Source: Stutzerimonas frequens (GTDB lineage Bacteria > Pseudomonadota > Gammaproteobacteria > Pseudomonadales > Pseudomonadaceae). From it: a stretch of DNA of 64,000 bases. The stretch lies in assembly GCF_024448335.1 (NCBI RefSeq), contig NZ_JAMOHM010000005.1, forward strand, positions 186,001 to 250,000, in the 5' to 3' direction. Positions 8,571-17,618 of this stretch are shown piece by piece (the stretch's first letter is position 1; the number at the start of each line of letters is the position of its first letter). A program made the translations under genes and the position numbers. Under the pieces are notes generated by a model. The model ran no database searches. It saw only the letters and a program-made list of their open reading frames with translations, and was not told the DNA's origin.

Positions 8571-8602
8571 CAAAAAAAAGCCGCTGCAGATGCAGCGGCC
8601 TT
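8571..8602 (-). terminator. Terminator of the 8619-10424 acyl-CoA dehydrogenase
   Basis: On the minus strand GCCGCTGCA and TGCAGCGGC flank a very short loop and are followed by eight T residues, about 17 bp past the stop codon. Confidence 0.9.
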
Positions 8603-8618
8603 CTTCAGCAACAACCGA

Positions 8619-10424
8619 TCAGTAACCGAGGGCGAAATCTTCCTCGGCCATCTCCATCAGGTTGTCGGCGCCGGACAGCATGGCGTCCACATGGGTACGG
8701 GTACGCGGCAGGATGCGTGCGAAGTAGAAGCGAGCAGTCTGCAGCTTGGCCTTGTAGAAGCCCTCTTCCTCGGTGCCGGCCGCCAGCTTCTCGGCTGCGA
8801 CGCGCGCCATGTCGGCCCAGAAGTAGGCCAGGCATGCATAGCCGGAGTACATCAGATAGTCGACCGATGCGGCACCGACTTCCTCGCGGTTCTTCATGGC
8901 GGCCATACCGACCTTCATGGTCAGCTCGCCCCATTCCTTGTTCAGCTTGGCCAGCGGCTCGACGAATTCCTTGACGGTATCGTTGCCTTCGTTGGCCTGG
9001 CAGAACTTGTGCACGATCTTGGTGAAGCCCTTGAGCGCCTCGCCCTGAGTCATCAGCACCTTGCGGCCGAGCAGGTCGAGCGCCTGGATGCCGGTGGTGC
9101 CTTCGTACAGGCAGGAGATGCGGCTGTCGCGCACGTTCTGCTCCATGCCCCACTCGGCGATGAAGCCGTGGCCACCGTAGATCTGCACGCCGTGGTTGGC
9201 CGCTTCGAAGCCGACTTCGGTCATGAACGCCTTGGCGATCGGGGTGAGGAAGGCCAGCATGGCGTCAGCCGCCTTGCGCTGCTCCTCGTCCTGGCTGCGC
9301 TGCATCACGTCGACCTGCTTGGCGGCGAAGTAGAGCATGGCGCGGTTGCCTTCGGCGAAGGCCTTCATGGTCAGCAGCATGCGGCGCACGTCCGGATGCA
9401 CGATGATCGGGTCGGCGGCCTTTTCCGGAGCCTTGGGGCCGGTCAGCGAACGCATCTGCAGACGCTCGCGGGCGTACTTGATGCCGCCCTGGAAGGCCAC
9501 TTCGGCGTGGGCCAGGCCCTGCAGCGCGGTACCCAGGCGCGCGGTGTTCATGAACGTGAACATGCAGTTCAGCCCCTTGTTCGGCGGGCCGATCAGGAAG
9601 CCAGTGGCGCCGTCGAAGTTCATCACGCAGGTGGCGTTGCCGTGGATACCCATCTTGTGCTCGATGGAGCCGCAGGACACGCCGTTGCGCTCGCCCGCCT
9701 CGCCTTCGGCGTTCGGCAGGAACTTCGGCACGATGAACAGGGAGATCCCCTTGGTACCGGCAGGGGCGTCGGGCAGGCGGGCCAGTACGATGTGGACGAT
9801 GTTCTCGGCCATGTCGTGCTCGCCAGCGGAGATGAAGATCTTGGTGCCGGTGACCTTGTAGCTGCCGTCGGCCTGCGGCTCGGCCTTGGTGCGTAGCATG
9901 CCCAGGTCGGTACCGCAGTGCGGCTCGGTCAGGCACATGGTGCCGGTCCACTGGCCGGATACCAGCTTGGTCAGGTAGGTCTGCTGCTGCTCGGGAGTCC
10001 CGTGGGCATGCAGGGTGTTCATGGCGCCGTGGGACAGGCCGGGGTACATGCCCCAGGACCAGTTGGCTTCACCGATCATTTCACTCATGGCCATGCCGAG
10101 AGACTCCGGCAGGCCCTGGCCGCCGTGCTCGACGTCGTGGGCCAGGCTCGGCCAGCCGCCTTCGACGAACTGCTGATAGGCCTCCTTGAAGCCGGTCGGC
10201 GTCTTCACGCCGGACTCGCTCCAGGTACAGCCCTCGGTATCGCCGACGCGGTTCAGCGGTGCCAGCACCTGCTCACAGAACTTCGCGCCTTCATCGAGAA
10301 TGGCATTGACCATGTCCGGGGTGGCGTCTTCACATCCCGGGAGGCTCTGATAGTGCGCCTCGTAGCCGAGCAGCTCGTCACGTACGAAGCGGATATCGCG
10401 CAAGGGGGCCTTGTAATCGGGCAT
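8619..10424 (-). CDS. Acyl-CoA dehydrogenase with PsrA-type operator (FadE1-like)
   Basis: This 601-aa FAD acyl-CoA dehydrogenase is parallel to the 5256-7034 enzyme. [13 protein letters not shown] opens it, [12 protein letters not shown] and [10 protein letters not shown] follow, and [18 protein letters not shown] carries the catalytic glutamate. The ATG at 10424 has GAGG 8 bases upstream. Its place by the 82-aa gene and bioD matches P. aeruginosa PA0506, which I recall as a PsrA-controlled long-chain dehydrogenase. Two overlapping PsrA boxes about 100 bp upstream fit fatty-acid induction. The exact substrate range is not visible. Confidence 0.93.
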   Translation of the reverse strand: MPDYKAPLRDIRFVRDELLGYEAHYQSLPGCEDATPDMVNAILDEGAKFCEQVLAPLNRVGDTEGCTWSESGVKTPTGFKEAYQQFVEGGWPSLAHDVEHGGQGLPESLGMAMSEMIGEANWSWGMYPGLSHGAMNTLHAHGTPEQQQTYLTKLVSGQWTGTMCLTEPHCGTDLGMLRTKAEPQADGSYKVTGTKIFISAGEHDMAENIVHIVLARLPDAPAGTKGISLFIVPKFLPNAEGEAGERNGVSCGSIEHKMGIHGNATCVMNFDGATGFLIGPPNKGLNCMFTFMNTARLGTALQGLAHAEVAFQGGIKYARERLQMRSLTGPKAPEKAADPIIVHPDVRRMLLTMKAFAEGNRAMLYFAAKQVDVMQRSQDEEQRKAADAMLAFLTPIAKAFMTEVGFEAANHGVQIYGGHGFIAEWGMEQNVRDSRISCLYEGTTGIQALDLLGRKVLMTQGEALKGFTKIVHKFCQANEGNDTVKEFVEPLAKLNKEWGELTMKVGMAAMKNREEVGAASVDYLMYSGYACLAYFWADMARVAAEKLAAGTEEEGFYKAKLQTARFYFARILPRTRTHVDAMLSGADNLMEMAEEDFALGY

Positions 10425-10791
10425 AGCGTAAACCTCAGCGGTGAGTTCTTGTTGCAGCTGACCGGCAAGTCCGGCCATTCGAATTCGATTCCGACCGTCG
10501 GACGATACGCCCGACGGGTCAAACAGGCGTTTGAAACATACGTTTCGACCTGAGCGATGTCAAGCAGGGGAAGGGTCGCCATCGATCGGCTGAATCGGCC
10601 AGATTACGGGCACAGTCGCACCGGCCTCGACGCCAGGCAAGGCAGATGGGTCTACTGGAAATGCATTGTTGCAATCACTTGTCGGGGTGGCGTAAGCGAT
10701 GGCGAGCCAGACAACGAGCGTGGAAACAGCCGAACAGGCGCCTGGCAGAGCGGCGCGCTCGCAGCAAGAGAATGGGGAGCGGGAAGCTCGA
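10425..10791. other. Intergenic region between the acyl-CoA dehydrogenase and the 82-aa gene
   Basis: About 367 bp without a convincing gene. The left third holds the dehydrogenase leader and the PsrA-type boxes (10520-10546). From 10547 to 10791 I see no coding frame with a ribosome site, no terminator hairpin with a T-run, and no other strong motif. Confidence 0.6.
10520..10546. promoter_or_regulatory. Double PsrA-type operator
   Basis: CAAACAGGCGTTTG (10520-10533) and GAAACATACGTTTC (10533-10546) each fit the PsrA consensus (G/C)AAAC-N2-4-GTTT(G/C) exactly and share one base. PsrA represses beta-oxidation genes and is released by long-chain acyl signals, which fits the adjacent acyl-CoA dehydrogenase. 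Confidence 0.8.
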
Positions 10792-11040
10792 TCAGGCCTG
10801 AGTGTCGATCAGCGTACCGAGCACTTCGTCGGCGCTCTGGATCATGCGGGCGCCGAGCTTGGCAGTGTGCTCGCCGACCTTCAGCTGGATCAGCTCTTCG
10901 GTGAGCTCGGCGACCGCCTGGGAATTGCCCAGCGCGGGCGCACTGGCGGAGGCGATGCTGGATGCGGCCTGCTCGACGCGCTGCTGACCGTTCTGGAAGG
11001 CGCTCAGCCCGGCGCCCATGAGGCTGTTGGTGATCTGCAT
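10792..11040 (-). CDS. Small protein resembling fused ends of flagellar rod/hook proteins
   Basis: This 82-aa protein starts MQITNSLMGAGLSAFQNGQ and ends AELTEELIQLKVGEHTAKLGARMIQSADEVLGTLIDTQA. The start resembles the N-terminal helix of flagellar axial proteins (small/hydrophobic residues, GLSAFQ, then QAASSIAS). The end closely recalls the FlgC/FlgF C-terminal motif of the type DLAEELVxL...ANAKVIxTADEMLGTLLD. There is no middle domain. ATG 11040 has GGAG 6 bases upstream and is preferred over GTG 11052. It is the last gene after bioD and corresponds by position to P. aeruginosa PA0505, annotated as hypothetical. Function unknown; the flagellar resemblance is my reading. Confidence 0.75.
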   Translation of the reverse strand: MQITNSLMGAGLSAFQNGQQRVEQAASSIASASAPALGNSQAVAELTEELIQLKVGEHTAKLGARMIQSADEVLGTLIDTQA

Positions 11041-11104
11041 GGTTCGCTCCACGCGCTATCAGGTTGCCAGCATTCAAGCAGATGCCGGTTGCGCCGGCAA
11101 GGCG

Positions 11105-11812
11105 CTAGTTCGTGGAACCTCGACCGCTCGGCAGTTGCAGGGCGCCGAGCGACAGATGGCGGGCGACCTCCTGAGCATCTGGCTGGTCCAGACGCGGCAC
11201 ACGGCCGAGACAGGGCGCTGGCAGCAGCTCGGCCAGCGTCGCCAGATTCTCCTCCATACGCGAGGTTGCCGGGTCGACGATGTTGGCCACCCAGCCGGCC
11301 AGTGCCAGCCCATCCCGGGCAATCGCCTCGGCACTGAGCACCGCGTGATTGATGCACCCCAGCCGCACGCCGACGACCAGGATCACCGGCAAGCCCAGCG
11401 CCTGTACGACCGCCGAAAGACTTTCCTGCGCGTTGAGCGGCACGCGCCAGCCGCCTGCACCTTCCACCAGGGTGAAATCGGCCTGCCGCGCCAAAACCGG
11501 CCGTATCACTTGAACCAGACGCTCGGCGCTCAGCTCGACACCGGCTTCGCGAGCGGCGATATGCGGCGCGATCGCCGGCGCGAAGGCAAACGGGTTGACC
11601 GTGGCGTAATCCAGCGCTGGACTGCACTCGGCTTGCAGCGCCAATGCGTCGCTGTTGCGCAGGCCGGCGTCGGTCAGTTCACAGCCGGAGGCGACCGGCT
11701 TGATCGCCGCGGTGGACATCCCCTGCGCGCGGGCGGCATGCAGCAGGCCGGCGGCGATGGTGGTCTTGCCGACATCGGTATCGGTACCGGCGACGAAGAA
11801 GGCCAGACTCAT
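11105..11812 (-). CDS. bioD: Dethiobiotin synthetase
   Basis: BioD closes the ureido ring of dethiobiotin from 7,8-diaminopelargonate, CO2 and ATP. The P-loop-like FVAGTDTDVGKTT lies at the N-terminus, and VEGAGGWRVPL is the second family signature. The protein is 235 aa, normal for the family. ATG 11812 is the family start; upstream in-frame codons lie inside bioC. The start is 1 bp from the bioC stop, so the two are translationally linked. It is the fifth enzyme gene of the bioB-F-H-C-D operon. Confidence 0.96.
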   Translation of the reverse strand: MSLAFFVAGTDTDVGKTTIAAGLLHAARAQGMSTAAIKPVASGCELTDAGLRNSDALALQAECSPALDYATVNPFAFAPAIAPHIAAREAGVELSAERLVQVIRPVLARQADFTLVEGAGGWRVPLNAQESLSAVVQALGLPVILVVGVRLGCINHAVLSAEAIARDGLALAGWVANIVDPATSRMEENLATLAELLPAPCLGRVPRLDQPDAQEVARHLSLGALQLPSGRGSTN

Positions 11813-11813
11813 T

Positions 11814-12611
11814 TCACGATTCCTTGCGCAGCAGGCCATAGACGACCTGATAGGTGGCTGGCAGCCCCTCGGCCTGGCGGTAGCGCTCGTAGGCACTGAC
11901 CAACGCGCGGATGCGTGCACGGCCGGTGAGGCCGCCCGGACGACCGGGATTGAGGTTGTGCGCGCCCAGCGCCTTGAGTTCGTGGGTCAGCTGACGCAGA
12001 TCGGCAAAATGCAGCACCTCGGGGCGAACCTCGAGGCCGAGCAGTTGCAAACCGCTGTCCCGGCAGAGTCGTTGGTAGGTGTCCAGGGTGCGAAAACGGT
12101 TGACGTGGGTAAAACCGTCCACCGCCTGCCAGCTGTCGCGCAGCTCCTGCAGGGTACCCACACACAGGCTGCTGAAGGCAAAGGTGCCGCCTCGGCGAAG
12201 CACCCGTCGCGCCTCGCCGAGCACGCTGGCGAAATCTTCGCACCACTGCAGGGCCAGGCTGGAAAAGATCAGGTCCAGGCCAGCATCGCGCAGCGGCAGG
12301 CGCTCGGCATCGCCGGCCACGAAATGGCGCGCACCGCCCTGCGGCCGGGCATGACGCAGCATGCCCTCGGCGATATCCAGCGCGATGCCGTCGCCCTGGG
12401 GAAACGCTGCTGCCAGTGCGCGAGAGAAATAGCCGGTGCCGCTACCCAGATCGAGCCAGCTGGCGACCTGCAGATCGGCGGGCAGCCGCGCCAGCAGCTG
12501 GTTGCCGACCTGCCGCTGCAGGGCCGCGACGCTGTCGTAGCTGGCCGCCGCGCGGGAAAAGGACGCGGCGACCTGGCGCTTGTCCGGCAACAGGGTGGTG
12601 CTGTCAGTCAT
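11814..12611 (-). CDS. bioC: Malonyl-[acyl-carrier protein] O-methyltransferase BioC
   Basis: BioC methylates malonyl-ACP with SAM so that fatty-acid synthesis can build pimeloyl-ACP methyl ester. The SAM site is the class I motif [14 protein letters not shown], with [12 protein letters not shown] further on, typical of BioC. It is 265 aa. ATG 12611 overlaps the end of bioH by 8 bp and begins [22 protein letters not shown], the usual family N-terminus. Confidence 0.95.
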   Translation of the reverse strand: MTDSTTLLPDKRQVAASFSRAAASYDSVAALQRQVGNQLLARLPADLQVASWLDLGSGTGYFSRALAAAFPQGDGIALDIAEGMLRHARPQGGARHFVAGDAERLPLRDAGLDLIFSSLALQWCEDFASVLGEARRVLRRGGTFAFSSLCVGTLQELRDSWQAVDGFTHVNRFRTLDTYQRLCRDSGLQLLGLEVRPEVLHFADLRQLTHELKALGAHNLNPGRPGGLTGRARIRALVSAYERYRQAEGLPATYQVVYGLLRKES

Positions 12612-13329
12612 CCTCGCCCTCACCCATGAAGGCCAGCATCGCCGTCGCCACGTCTTCCGCGCGTTCCAGCGGCAAACCATGGCTGGCATTGGCCAGCACA
12701 TCGACCTCTACATCCGGCAGGCAGGCCAGCAAGGCATCAGCCGCAGTGGCGGGGACCAGCGCATCGCTGCCGGCGAACAGGTGCAGCTGCGGCCCGACGT
12801 AACGCTGCAGCGCCGCGCGCCCATCCAGTTCGGCGAGCAGGCGCAGGCCCGCAGCCGCCACGGCCTGCGGCTGATCCAGCAGGCTCACCTGCAATTGCCG
12901 GGCAAGGGTGCGTGGATCGTAGGCGCCGCGACTGCAGAGCAAACTGAAGCGCTTGAGCGTGTCGTCCGGGCCGAGGCGGAAGGCCTCTTCGAAGGCATTG
13001 AACACTTCCGCTTGCATGGCCGTCGGCCAGTCGTCGCGACTGCGAAAGCAGGGGTTGCTGCAGATGGTGATCAGGCCGGGGCAGCTGTCGCCGCGGCGCG
13101 CCGCCAGTTGCGTGGCCAGCATCCCCCCCAGTGACCAACCGGCCAGCCAGCTGTCCGATGGCAGACGCGCATCCAGTTCGTCGAGCCAGGCGTCGGGCTG
13201 TTCCAGTGCAGGCAACGGGGCGATCTCGACCTGCAAACGCGGTTCACGTTCGCGCAGCAGTTCGGCCAGTGGTTCGAGGGCAGCGGGGCCAAAGGCCCAG
13301 CCCGGCAGCAGGGTCAGTCGATCACGCAT
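12604..13329 (-). CDS. bioH: Pimeloyl-[acyl-carrier protein] methyl ester esterase BioH
   Basis: BioH hydrolyses pimeloyl-ACP methyl ester and so ends chain elongation. It is an alpha/beta-hydrolase of 241 aa with LLPGWAFGP near the N-terminus (oxyanion region) and nucleophile elbow GWSLGG. The late segment FAGSDALVP and NASHGLPLE supply the acid and histidine positions. It overlaps bioF by 8 bp and bioC by 8 bp. Confidence 0.94.
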   Translation of the reverse strand: MRDRLTLLPGWAFGPAALEPLAELLREREPRLQVEIAPLPALEQPDAWLDELDARLPSDSWLAGWSLGGMLATQLAARRGDSCPGLITICSNPCFRSRDDWPTAMQAEVFNAFEEAFRLGPDDTLKRFSLLCSRGAYDPRTLARQLQVSLLDQPQAVAAAGLRLLAELDGRAALQRYVGPQLHLFAGSDALVPATAADALLACLPDVEVDVLANASHGLPLERAEDVATAMLAFMGEGEDD

Positions 13330-14500
13330 CGTCGCACTCCTCGGGCATCAGAGCCCAACAGTCGGCCAGCGCCTCCAGCAGGCGCTCCAGCTGCGCGTCG
13401 GTATGGGCCGCGGTCAGGGTGATCCGCAATCGCGCGCTGCCGGCCGGAACGGTCGGCGGACGTATGGCGCCGACCAGAATGCCGCGCTCGCGCAGCAAGG
13501 CCGACAACCTCAGCGCCCGCGCACTGCTGCCCACCAGCACCGGCTGGATCGGCGTCGGGCTGGCCATCAGCGTCAGGCCGATCTGCGCCGCGCCGGCGCG
13601 AAAGCGCGCGACCAGTCGGTTCAGCTGGTCTCTGCGCCAGCCCTCGCTGCGCAGCAGCTCCAGGCTTTTCAGTGTGGCACAGGCCACCGCTGGCGGCTGG
13701 CTGGTGGTGTAGATGTAGGGACGGGCGAACTGGATCAGCGTTTCGATCAGCTCCTCGCTGCCGGCGACGAAGGCGCCCGCGGTACCGAAGGCCTTGCCGA
13801 GGGTGCCGACCAGCACCGGCACCTCGTCGATCCCGAGACCGAAATGCTCGGCGATGCCGCCGCCGGTGGCGCCCAGCGGGCCGAAGCCATGGGCATCGTC
13901 GACCATCACCCAGGCGCCATGTCGCTTCGCCTCGGCGCAGAGCGCCGGCAGGTCGGCGAGATCGCCGTCCATGCTGAACACGCCATCGGTGACCACCAGG
14001 GTGTTGCCGCTGGCCTTTTCCAGCCGCTTGGCGAGGCTGCTCGCGTCGTTATGCAGATAACGCGAGAAGCGCGCGCCGCTGAGCAGCCCGGCATCGAGCA
14101 GCGAGGCGTGGTTGAGCCGATCCTCCAGCACCGTGTCGCCCTGCCCGACCAGCGCGGTTACTGCGGCCAGGTTGGCCATGTAGCCGGTGGAGAACAATAG
14201 CGCACGCGGCCGGCCGGTGAACTCGGCAAGCGCCTCCTCCAACTGGTGATGCGGCGTGCTGTGACCGATCACCAGATGCGAAGCACCGCCGCCCACGCCC
14301 CACTTCGCAGCGCCCTGCTGCAGCGCCGCGATCACCTCGGGATGGTTGGCAAGGCCCAGGTAGTCGTTGGAGCTGAACGCCAGCAGGCGTTCACCGTCGA
14401 CCGTCACCTCAGGCCCTTGCGGACTCTGCAGCAGCGGACGCCGGCGGTAGAGGTGCTCGGCACGACGGGCGGCGAGGCGGGAAGCGAGATCGAATGTCAT
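13322..14500 (-). CDS. bioF: 8-amino-7-oxononanoate synthase
   Basis: BioF is the PLP enzyme condensing pimeloyl thioester with L-alanine. The 392-aa sequence shows [14 protein letters not shown], the glycine-rich [24 protein letters not shown] (PLP-binding Asp/His region) and [15 protein letters not shown] with the Schiff-base lysine. It starts about 106 bp after bioB and overlaps bioH. bioA is not in the window. Confidence 0.96.
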   Translation of the reverse strand: MTFDLASRLAARRAEHLYRRRPLLQSPQGPEVTVDGERLLAFSSNDYLGLANHPEVIAALQQGAAKWGVGGGASHLVIGHSTPHHQLEEALAEFTGRPRALLFSTGYMANLAAVTALVGQGDTVLEDRLNHASLLDAGLLSGARFSRYLHNDASSLAKRLEKASGNTLVVTDGVFSMDGDLADLPALCAEAKRHGAWVMVDDAHGFGPLGATGGGIAEHFGLGIDEVPVLVGTLGKAFGTAGAFVAGSEELIETLIQFARPYIYTTSQPPAVACATLKSLELLRSEGWRRDQLNRLVARFRAGAAQIGLTLMASPTPIQPVLVGSSARALRLSALLRERGILVGAIRPPTVPAGSARLRITLTAAHTDAQLERLLEALADCWALMPEECDDA

Positions 14501-14606
14501 GGCAGGAACCGGAGACGGTGAACAACCGCAAGCGGGCCGTCACTGCGAAGAAACCAGAGCAGGCACCGAGAGGACGAACGCGACGCTCATCCCCCCGGCG
14601 AGAAGA

Positions 14607-15662
14607 TCAGACCGCGGCGTTGTAGAACAGCTTGCTGTCGCGCTGCTCGATCAGCGCCTGCTCGATGGCTGCCTGGTGCACCTCGTCGGCGTGCTCCTGA
14701 CGTTCTTCCGGCTTGATGCCCAGACGCGCGAACAGCTGCATGTCCTTGTCCGCCTGCGGGTTGGCGGTGGTCAGCAGCTTCTCGCCGTAGAAGATCGAAT
14801 TGGCACCCGCGAAGAAGGCCAGGGCCTGCATCTGCTCGTTCATCTGTTCACGCCCGGCCGACAGACGCACATGGGATTTCGGCATCATGATCCGCGCCAC
14901 CGCGAGCATGCGGATGAAGTCGAACGGATCGACGTCCTGTTCCTCGGCCAGCGGCGTGCCCTTGACCTTGACCAGCATGTTGATCGGCACCGACTCTGGG
15001 TGCTCCGGCAGGTTCGCCAGCTGGATCAGCAGGCCAGCGCGATCGTCCAGCGACTCACCCATGCCGAGGATGCCGCCCGAGCAGATCTTCATCCCCGCCT
15101 CGCGCACGTAGCTCAGCGTCTCCAGACGCTCGGCGTAGGTGCGGGTGGTGATGATGTTGCCGTAGAACTCCGGCGAGGTATCCAGGTTGTGGTTGTAGTA
15201 GTCCAGGCCCGCAGCGGCCAGGGCGCGGGTCTGCTCCTGATCCAGCTTGCCAAGAGTCATGCAGGTTTCCAGGCCCATGGCCTTGACGCCCTCGACCATT
15301 TTCAGCACGTAGGGCATGTCCTTGGCTGACGGATGCTTCCAGGCCGCGCCCATGCAGAAGCGCGTCGAGCCGATGGCCTTGGCCTCGGCTGCGGCCTCCA
15401 GCACCTTCTGCACTTCCATCAGTTTCTCTTTATCGAGACCGGTGTTGTAGTGACCGGACTGCGGGCAGTACTTGCAGTCTTCCGGGCAGGCACCGGTCTT
15501 GATCGAGAGCAGCGTCGAAACCTGAACACGATTGGGGTCGAAGTGCTGGCGATGCACGGTCTGCGCCTGGAACAGCAGGTCGTTGAAGGGTTGCTCGAAG
15601 AGCGCCTTGACCTCGGCGAGGGACCAGTCGTGGCGGGTAACGGAAGCGGAGGTGGCGCTCAT
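14607..15662 (-). CDS. bioB: Biotin synthase (radical SAM)
   Basis: BioB inserts sulfur into dethiobiotin. The radical-SAM cluster motif is [14 protein letters not shown], and [13 protein letters not shown] and GGILGMGES follow as in the family. I place the start at ATG 15662 (351 aa) because AAGGA lies 6 bases upstream; the ATG at 15668 abuts that Shine-Dalgarno and is less likely. It is the first gene of the bio operon and divergent from comF. A BirA-type operator lies 73-104 bp upstream, consistent with biotin repression. Confidence 0.97.
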   Translation of the reverse strand: MSATSASVTRHDWSLAEVKALFEQPFNDLLFQAQTVHRQHFDPNRVQVSTLLSIKTGACPEDCKYCPQSGHYNTGLDKEKLMEVQKVLEAAAEAKAIGSTRFCMGAAWKHPSAKDMPYVLKMVEGVKAMGLETCMTLGKLDQEQTRALAAAGLDYYNHNLDTSPEFYGNIITTRTYAERLETLSYVREAGMKICSGGILGMGESLDDRAGLLIQLANLPEHPESVPINMLVKVKGTPLAEEQDVDPFDFIRMLAVARIMMPKSHVRLSAGREQMNEQMQALAFFAGANSIFYGEKLLTTANPQADKDMQLFARLGIKPEERQEHADEVHQAAIEQALIEQRDSKLFYNAAV

Positions 15663-15734
15663 GGGCATTCCTTGTAATTAATAGCGGCGCGGCGGCCTGA
15701 CACGGATGCGGAATGGTTAGCCAAGCCCGATACG

Positions 15735-15766
15735 CTGTCAACCAGGAACGGAATCATGGTTTACAA
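15735..15766. promoter_or_regulatory. BirA-type biotin operator between bioB and comF
   Basis: CTGTCAACC (7 of 9 matches to TTGTAAACC), a 14-bp spacer, then a perfect GGTTTACAA reproduce the Gram-negative BirA site TTGTAAACC-N14/15-GGTTTACAA. The right half lies inside the start of comF (ATG 15756), so binding could affect both divergent genes. Confidence 0.7.
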
Positions 15767-16460
15767 CTGGTCAATTATTGAACACCACTGCCTGCTCTGC
15801 GACGAGCGCTGCGAGGGTCAGCCACTGTGCAGCCACTGCGAGGCGGATCTGCCTTGGCTCGACGGTCGGTGCACGGTCTGCGCGGTCCCGCTGCCCAGCC
15901 GCGGGCTGGTCTGTGGCGAATGCCTGAAGCGACCGCCCAGCTACGATCACGTCGAAGTGCCCTGGCGCTTCGCCTTCCCGGTGGATGCGCTGATCACCCG
16001 CTTCAAGCACCAGGCGCGCTGGCCCTATGGCCGGCTGCTCGGCGAACGCCTGGCCCATCATCTTGAGCATGCCTTCGCCGATGGGCTGCCGCGGCCGGAC
16101 CTGCTGCTGCCGGTGCCATTGGCCCGTCGTCGCTTGCGCCAGCGCGGTTTCAACCAGGCGCAGATGCTCGCCGACTGGCTGAGCCGCCCACTGGGCATCG
16201 CCACCGACGCCCGCGTGCTCGAACGTGTGCTCGACACCCCGGCTCAGCAGCAGCTGGACGCCGCCACCCGCCGCCGCAACCTGCGTCAGGCCTTCGCCAT
16301 CGCAACCGGTGCCGACATCAAGGGCCGGCATCTGGCGCTGGTCGACGATGTGCTGACCACCGGCGCCACCGCCGAAGCCCTTGCGCGCCTGCTCAAGCGC
16401 GCCGGCGCCGAACGGGTCGATGTCTACTGCCTGGCGCGCACCCCGAAGCCCGGCGAATGA
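15756..16460 (+). CDS. comF: ComF-family phosphoribosyltransferase-like protein
   Basis: This 234-aa protein has an N-terminal cysteine-rich zinc-ribbon pattern (CLLCDERC, CSHC, CTVC, CGEC) and a C-terminal phosphoribosyltransferase fold with LALVDDVLTTGAT as the PRPP loop. ComF proteins are linked to natural transformation in several bacteria; Stutzerimonas is naturally transformable, so a role in DNA uptake is plausible, but I infer this only from the family. It is divergent from bioB, as in other pseudomonads, and its start codon lies in the BirA-type site. Confidence 0.9.
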   Translation: MVYNWSIIEHHCLLCDERCEGQPLCSHCEADLPWLDGRCTVCAVPLPSRGLVCGECLKRPPSYDHVEVPWRFAFPVDALITRFKHQARWPYGRLLGERLAHHLEHAFADGLPRPDLLLPVPLARRRLRQRGFNQAQMLADWLSRPLGIATDARVLERVLDTPAQQQLDAATRRRNLRQAFAIATGADIKGRHLALVDDVLTTGATAEALARLLKRAGAERVDVYCLARTPKPGE

Positions 16461-16514
16461 AGCCGCCGACCGATGGAGGGCGTACACTGGACGACCTAGT
16501 CAGCGGAGCCGGTC

Positions 16515-17489
16515 ATGTCCCATCCCTTCGACACACTCACGCCGGACCTGGTCCTCGACGCCGTGGAAAGCATCGGCTACCTCAGCGATGCCCGCGTGCT
16601 GGCGCTCTGCAGCTACGAGAACCGCGTCTATCAGGTGGGCGTCGAAGACGAAACGCCGCTGATCGCCAAGTTCTATCGCCCGGGCCGCTGGAGCGACGCG
16701 GCGATCCTCGAGGAGCACCAGTTCAGTCTGGAACTGGCCGAGCACGAGGTGCCGGTGGTGGCACCGCTCGAGCGCGACGGCAGCACGCTGTTCGAGCACG
16801 CAGGCTTTCGCTTCGCCCTCTTCCCGCGGCGCGGCGGCCGCGCACCGGAGCCCGGCAATCTCGACCAGCTCTATCGCCTCGGCCAGCTGCTGGGCCGCAT
16901 GCATGCGGTAGGCGCCAACCGCCCGTTCGAGCATCGCGAAACGCTGGGCGTGCAGAACTTCGGCCATGATTCGCTGAGCACGTTGCTGGAAGGCGACTTC
17001 GTGCCGCGGAGCCTGCTGCCGGCGTACGAGTCGGTGGCGCGGGACCTGCTCAAGCGGGTCGAGGATGTCTTCGCCAGCACCAACTTCACCCCGATCCGCC
17101 TGCATGGCGATTGTCACCCGGGCAATATCCTCGCCCGCGACGACGCCTTCTATCTGGTCGACCTGGATGACTGCCGCATGGGCCCGGCGGTACAGGATCT
17201 GTGGATGATGCTCGCCGGCGAGCGACACGAGCGGCTCGGCCAGCTGGCCGAACTGGTGGACGGCTACAACGAATTCCACGATTTCGCCCCGCGCGAGCTG
17301 CCGCTGATCGAGGCCCTGCGCGCGCTGCGGCTGATGCACTACAGCGCCTGGCTGGCACGACGCTGGGACGACCCGGCCTTCCCCATGAGCTTTCCCTGGT
17401 TCGGCAGCGAGCGCTACTGGGGCGACCAGGTGCTGATCCTGCGCGAGCAGATGTCGGCGTTGCAGGAAGAGCCGCTCAGGCTGTTCTGA
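16515..17489 (+). CDS. srkA: Stress response serine/threonine kinase SrkA (YihE/RdoA)
   Basis: This 324-aa kinase of the aminoglycoside-phosphotransferase fold is linked in E. coli to survival under envelope and oxidative stress. Key segments are IAKFYRPGRW (ATP lysine), IRLHGDCHPGNIL (catalytic loop with Asp) and YLVDLDDCRMGP (metal-binding region). Length and N-terminus (HPFDTLTPDLVLDAVESIGY) fit the family. It is downstream of comF on the same strand, a pairing also present in P. aeruginosa. An inverted-repeat element and the convergent rlmJ follow. Confidence 0.93.
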   Translation: MSHPFDTLTPDLVLDAVESIGYLSDARVLALCSYENRVYQVGVEDETPLIAKFYRPGRWSDAAILEEHQFSLELAEHEVPVVAPLERDGSTLFEHAGFRFALFPRRGGRAPEPGNLDQLYRLGQLLGRMHAVGANRPFEHRETLGVQNFGHDSLSTLLEGDFVPRSLLPAYESVARDLLKRVEDVFASTNFTPIRLHGDCHPGNILARDDAFYLVDLDDCRMGPAVQDLWMMLAGERHERLGQLAELVDGYNEFHDFAPRELPLIEALRALRLMHYSAWLARRWDDPAFPMSFPWFGSERYWGDQVLILREQMSALQEEPLRLF

Positions 17490-17524
17490 GGACGGCCAAG
17501 CGGTGCGACTTCAGCCCCGTGACG

Positions 17525-17599
17525 GTGGATGTGAAAAGCGACATCCACCCTACGAAACCAGGCGTCTGCGTAGGGTGGATAGCGCTTAATCGATCCACC
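17525..17599. repeat. Nested inverted-repeat element (GTAGGGTGGAT type)
   Basis: Three nested palindromes are visible: GTGGATGT/ACATCCAC (17525-17532, 17541-17548), ATCCACCCTAC/GTAGGGTGGAT (17543-17553, 17570-17580) and GGTGGAT/ATCCACC (17574-17580, 17593-17599). It sits between convergent srkA and rlmJ, typical for dispersed extragenic repeats, and could fold as a transcript-end structure for both. Confidence 0.7.
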
Positions 17600-17618
17600 G
17601 GGTGGTGATCTCAGCGGC

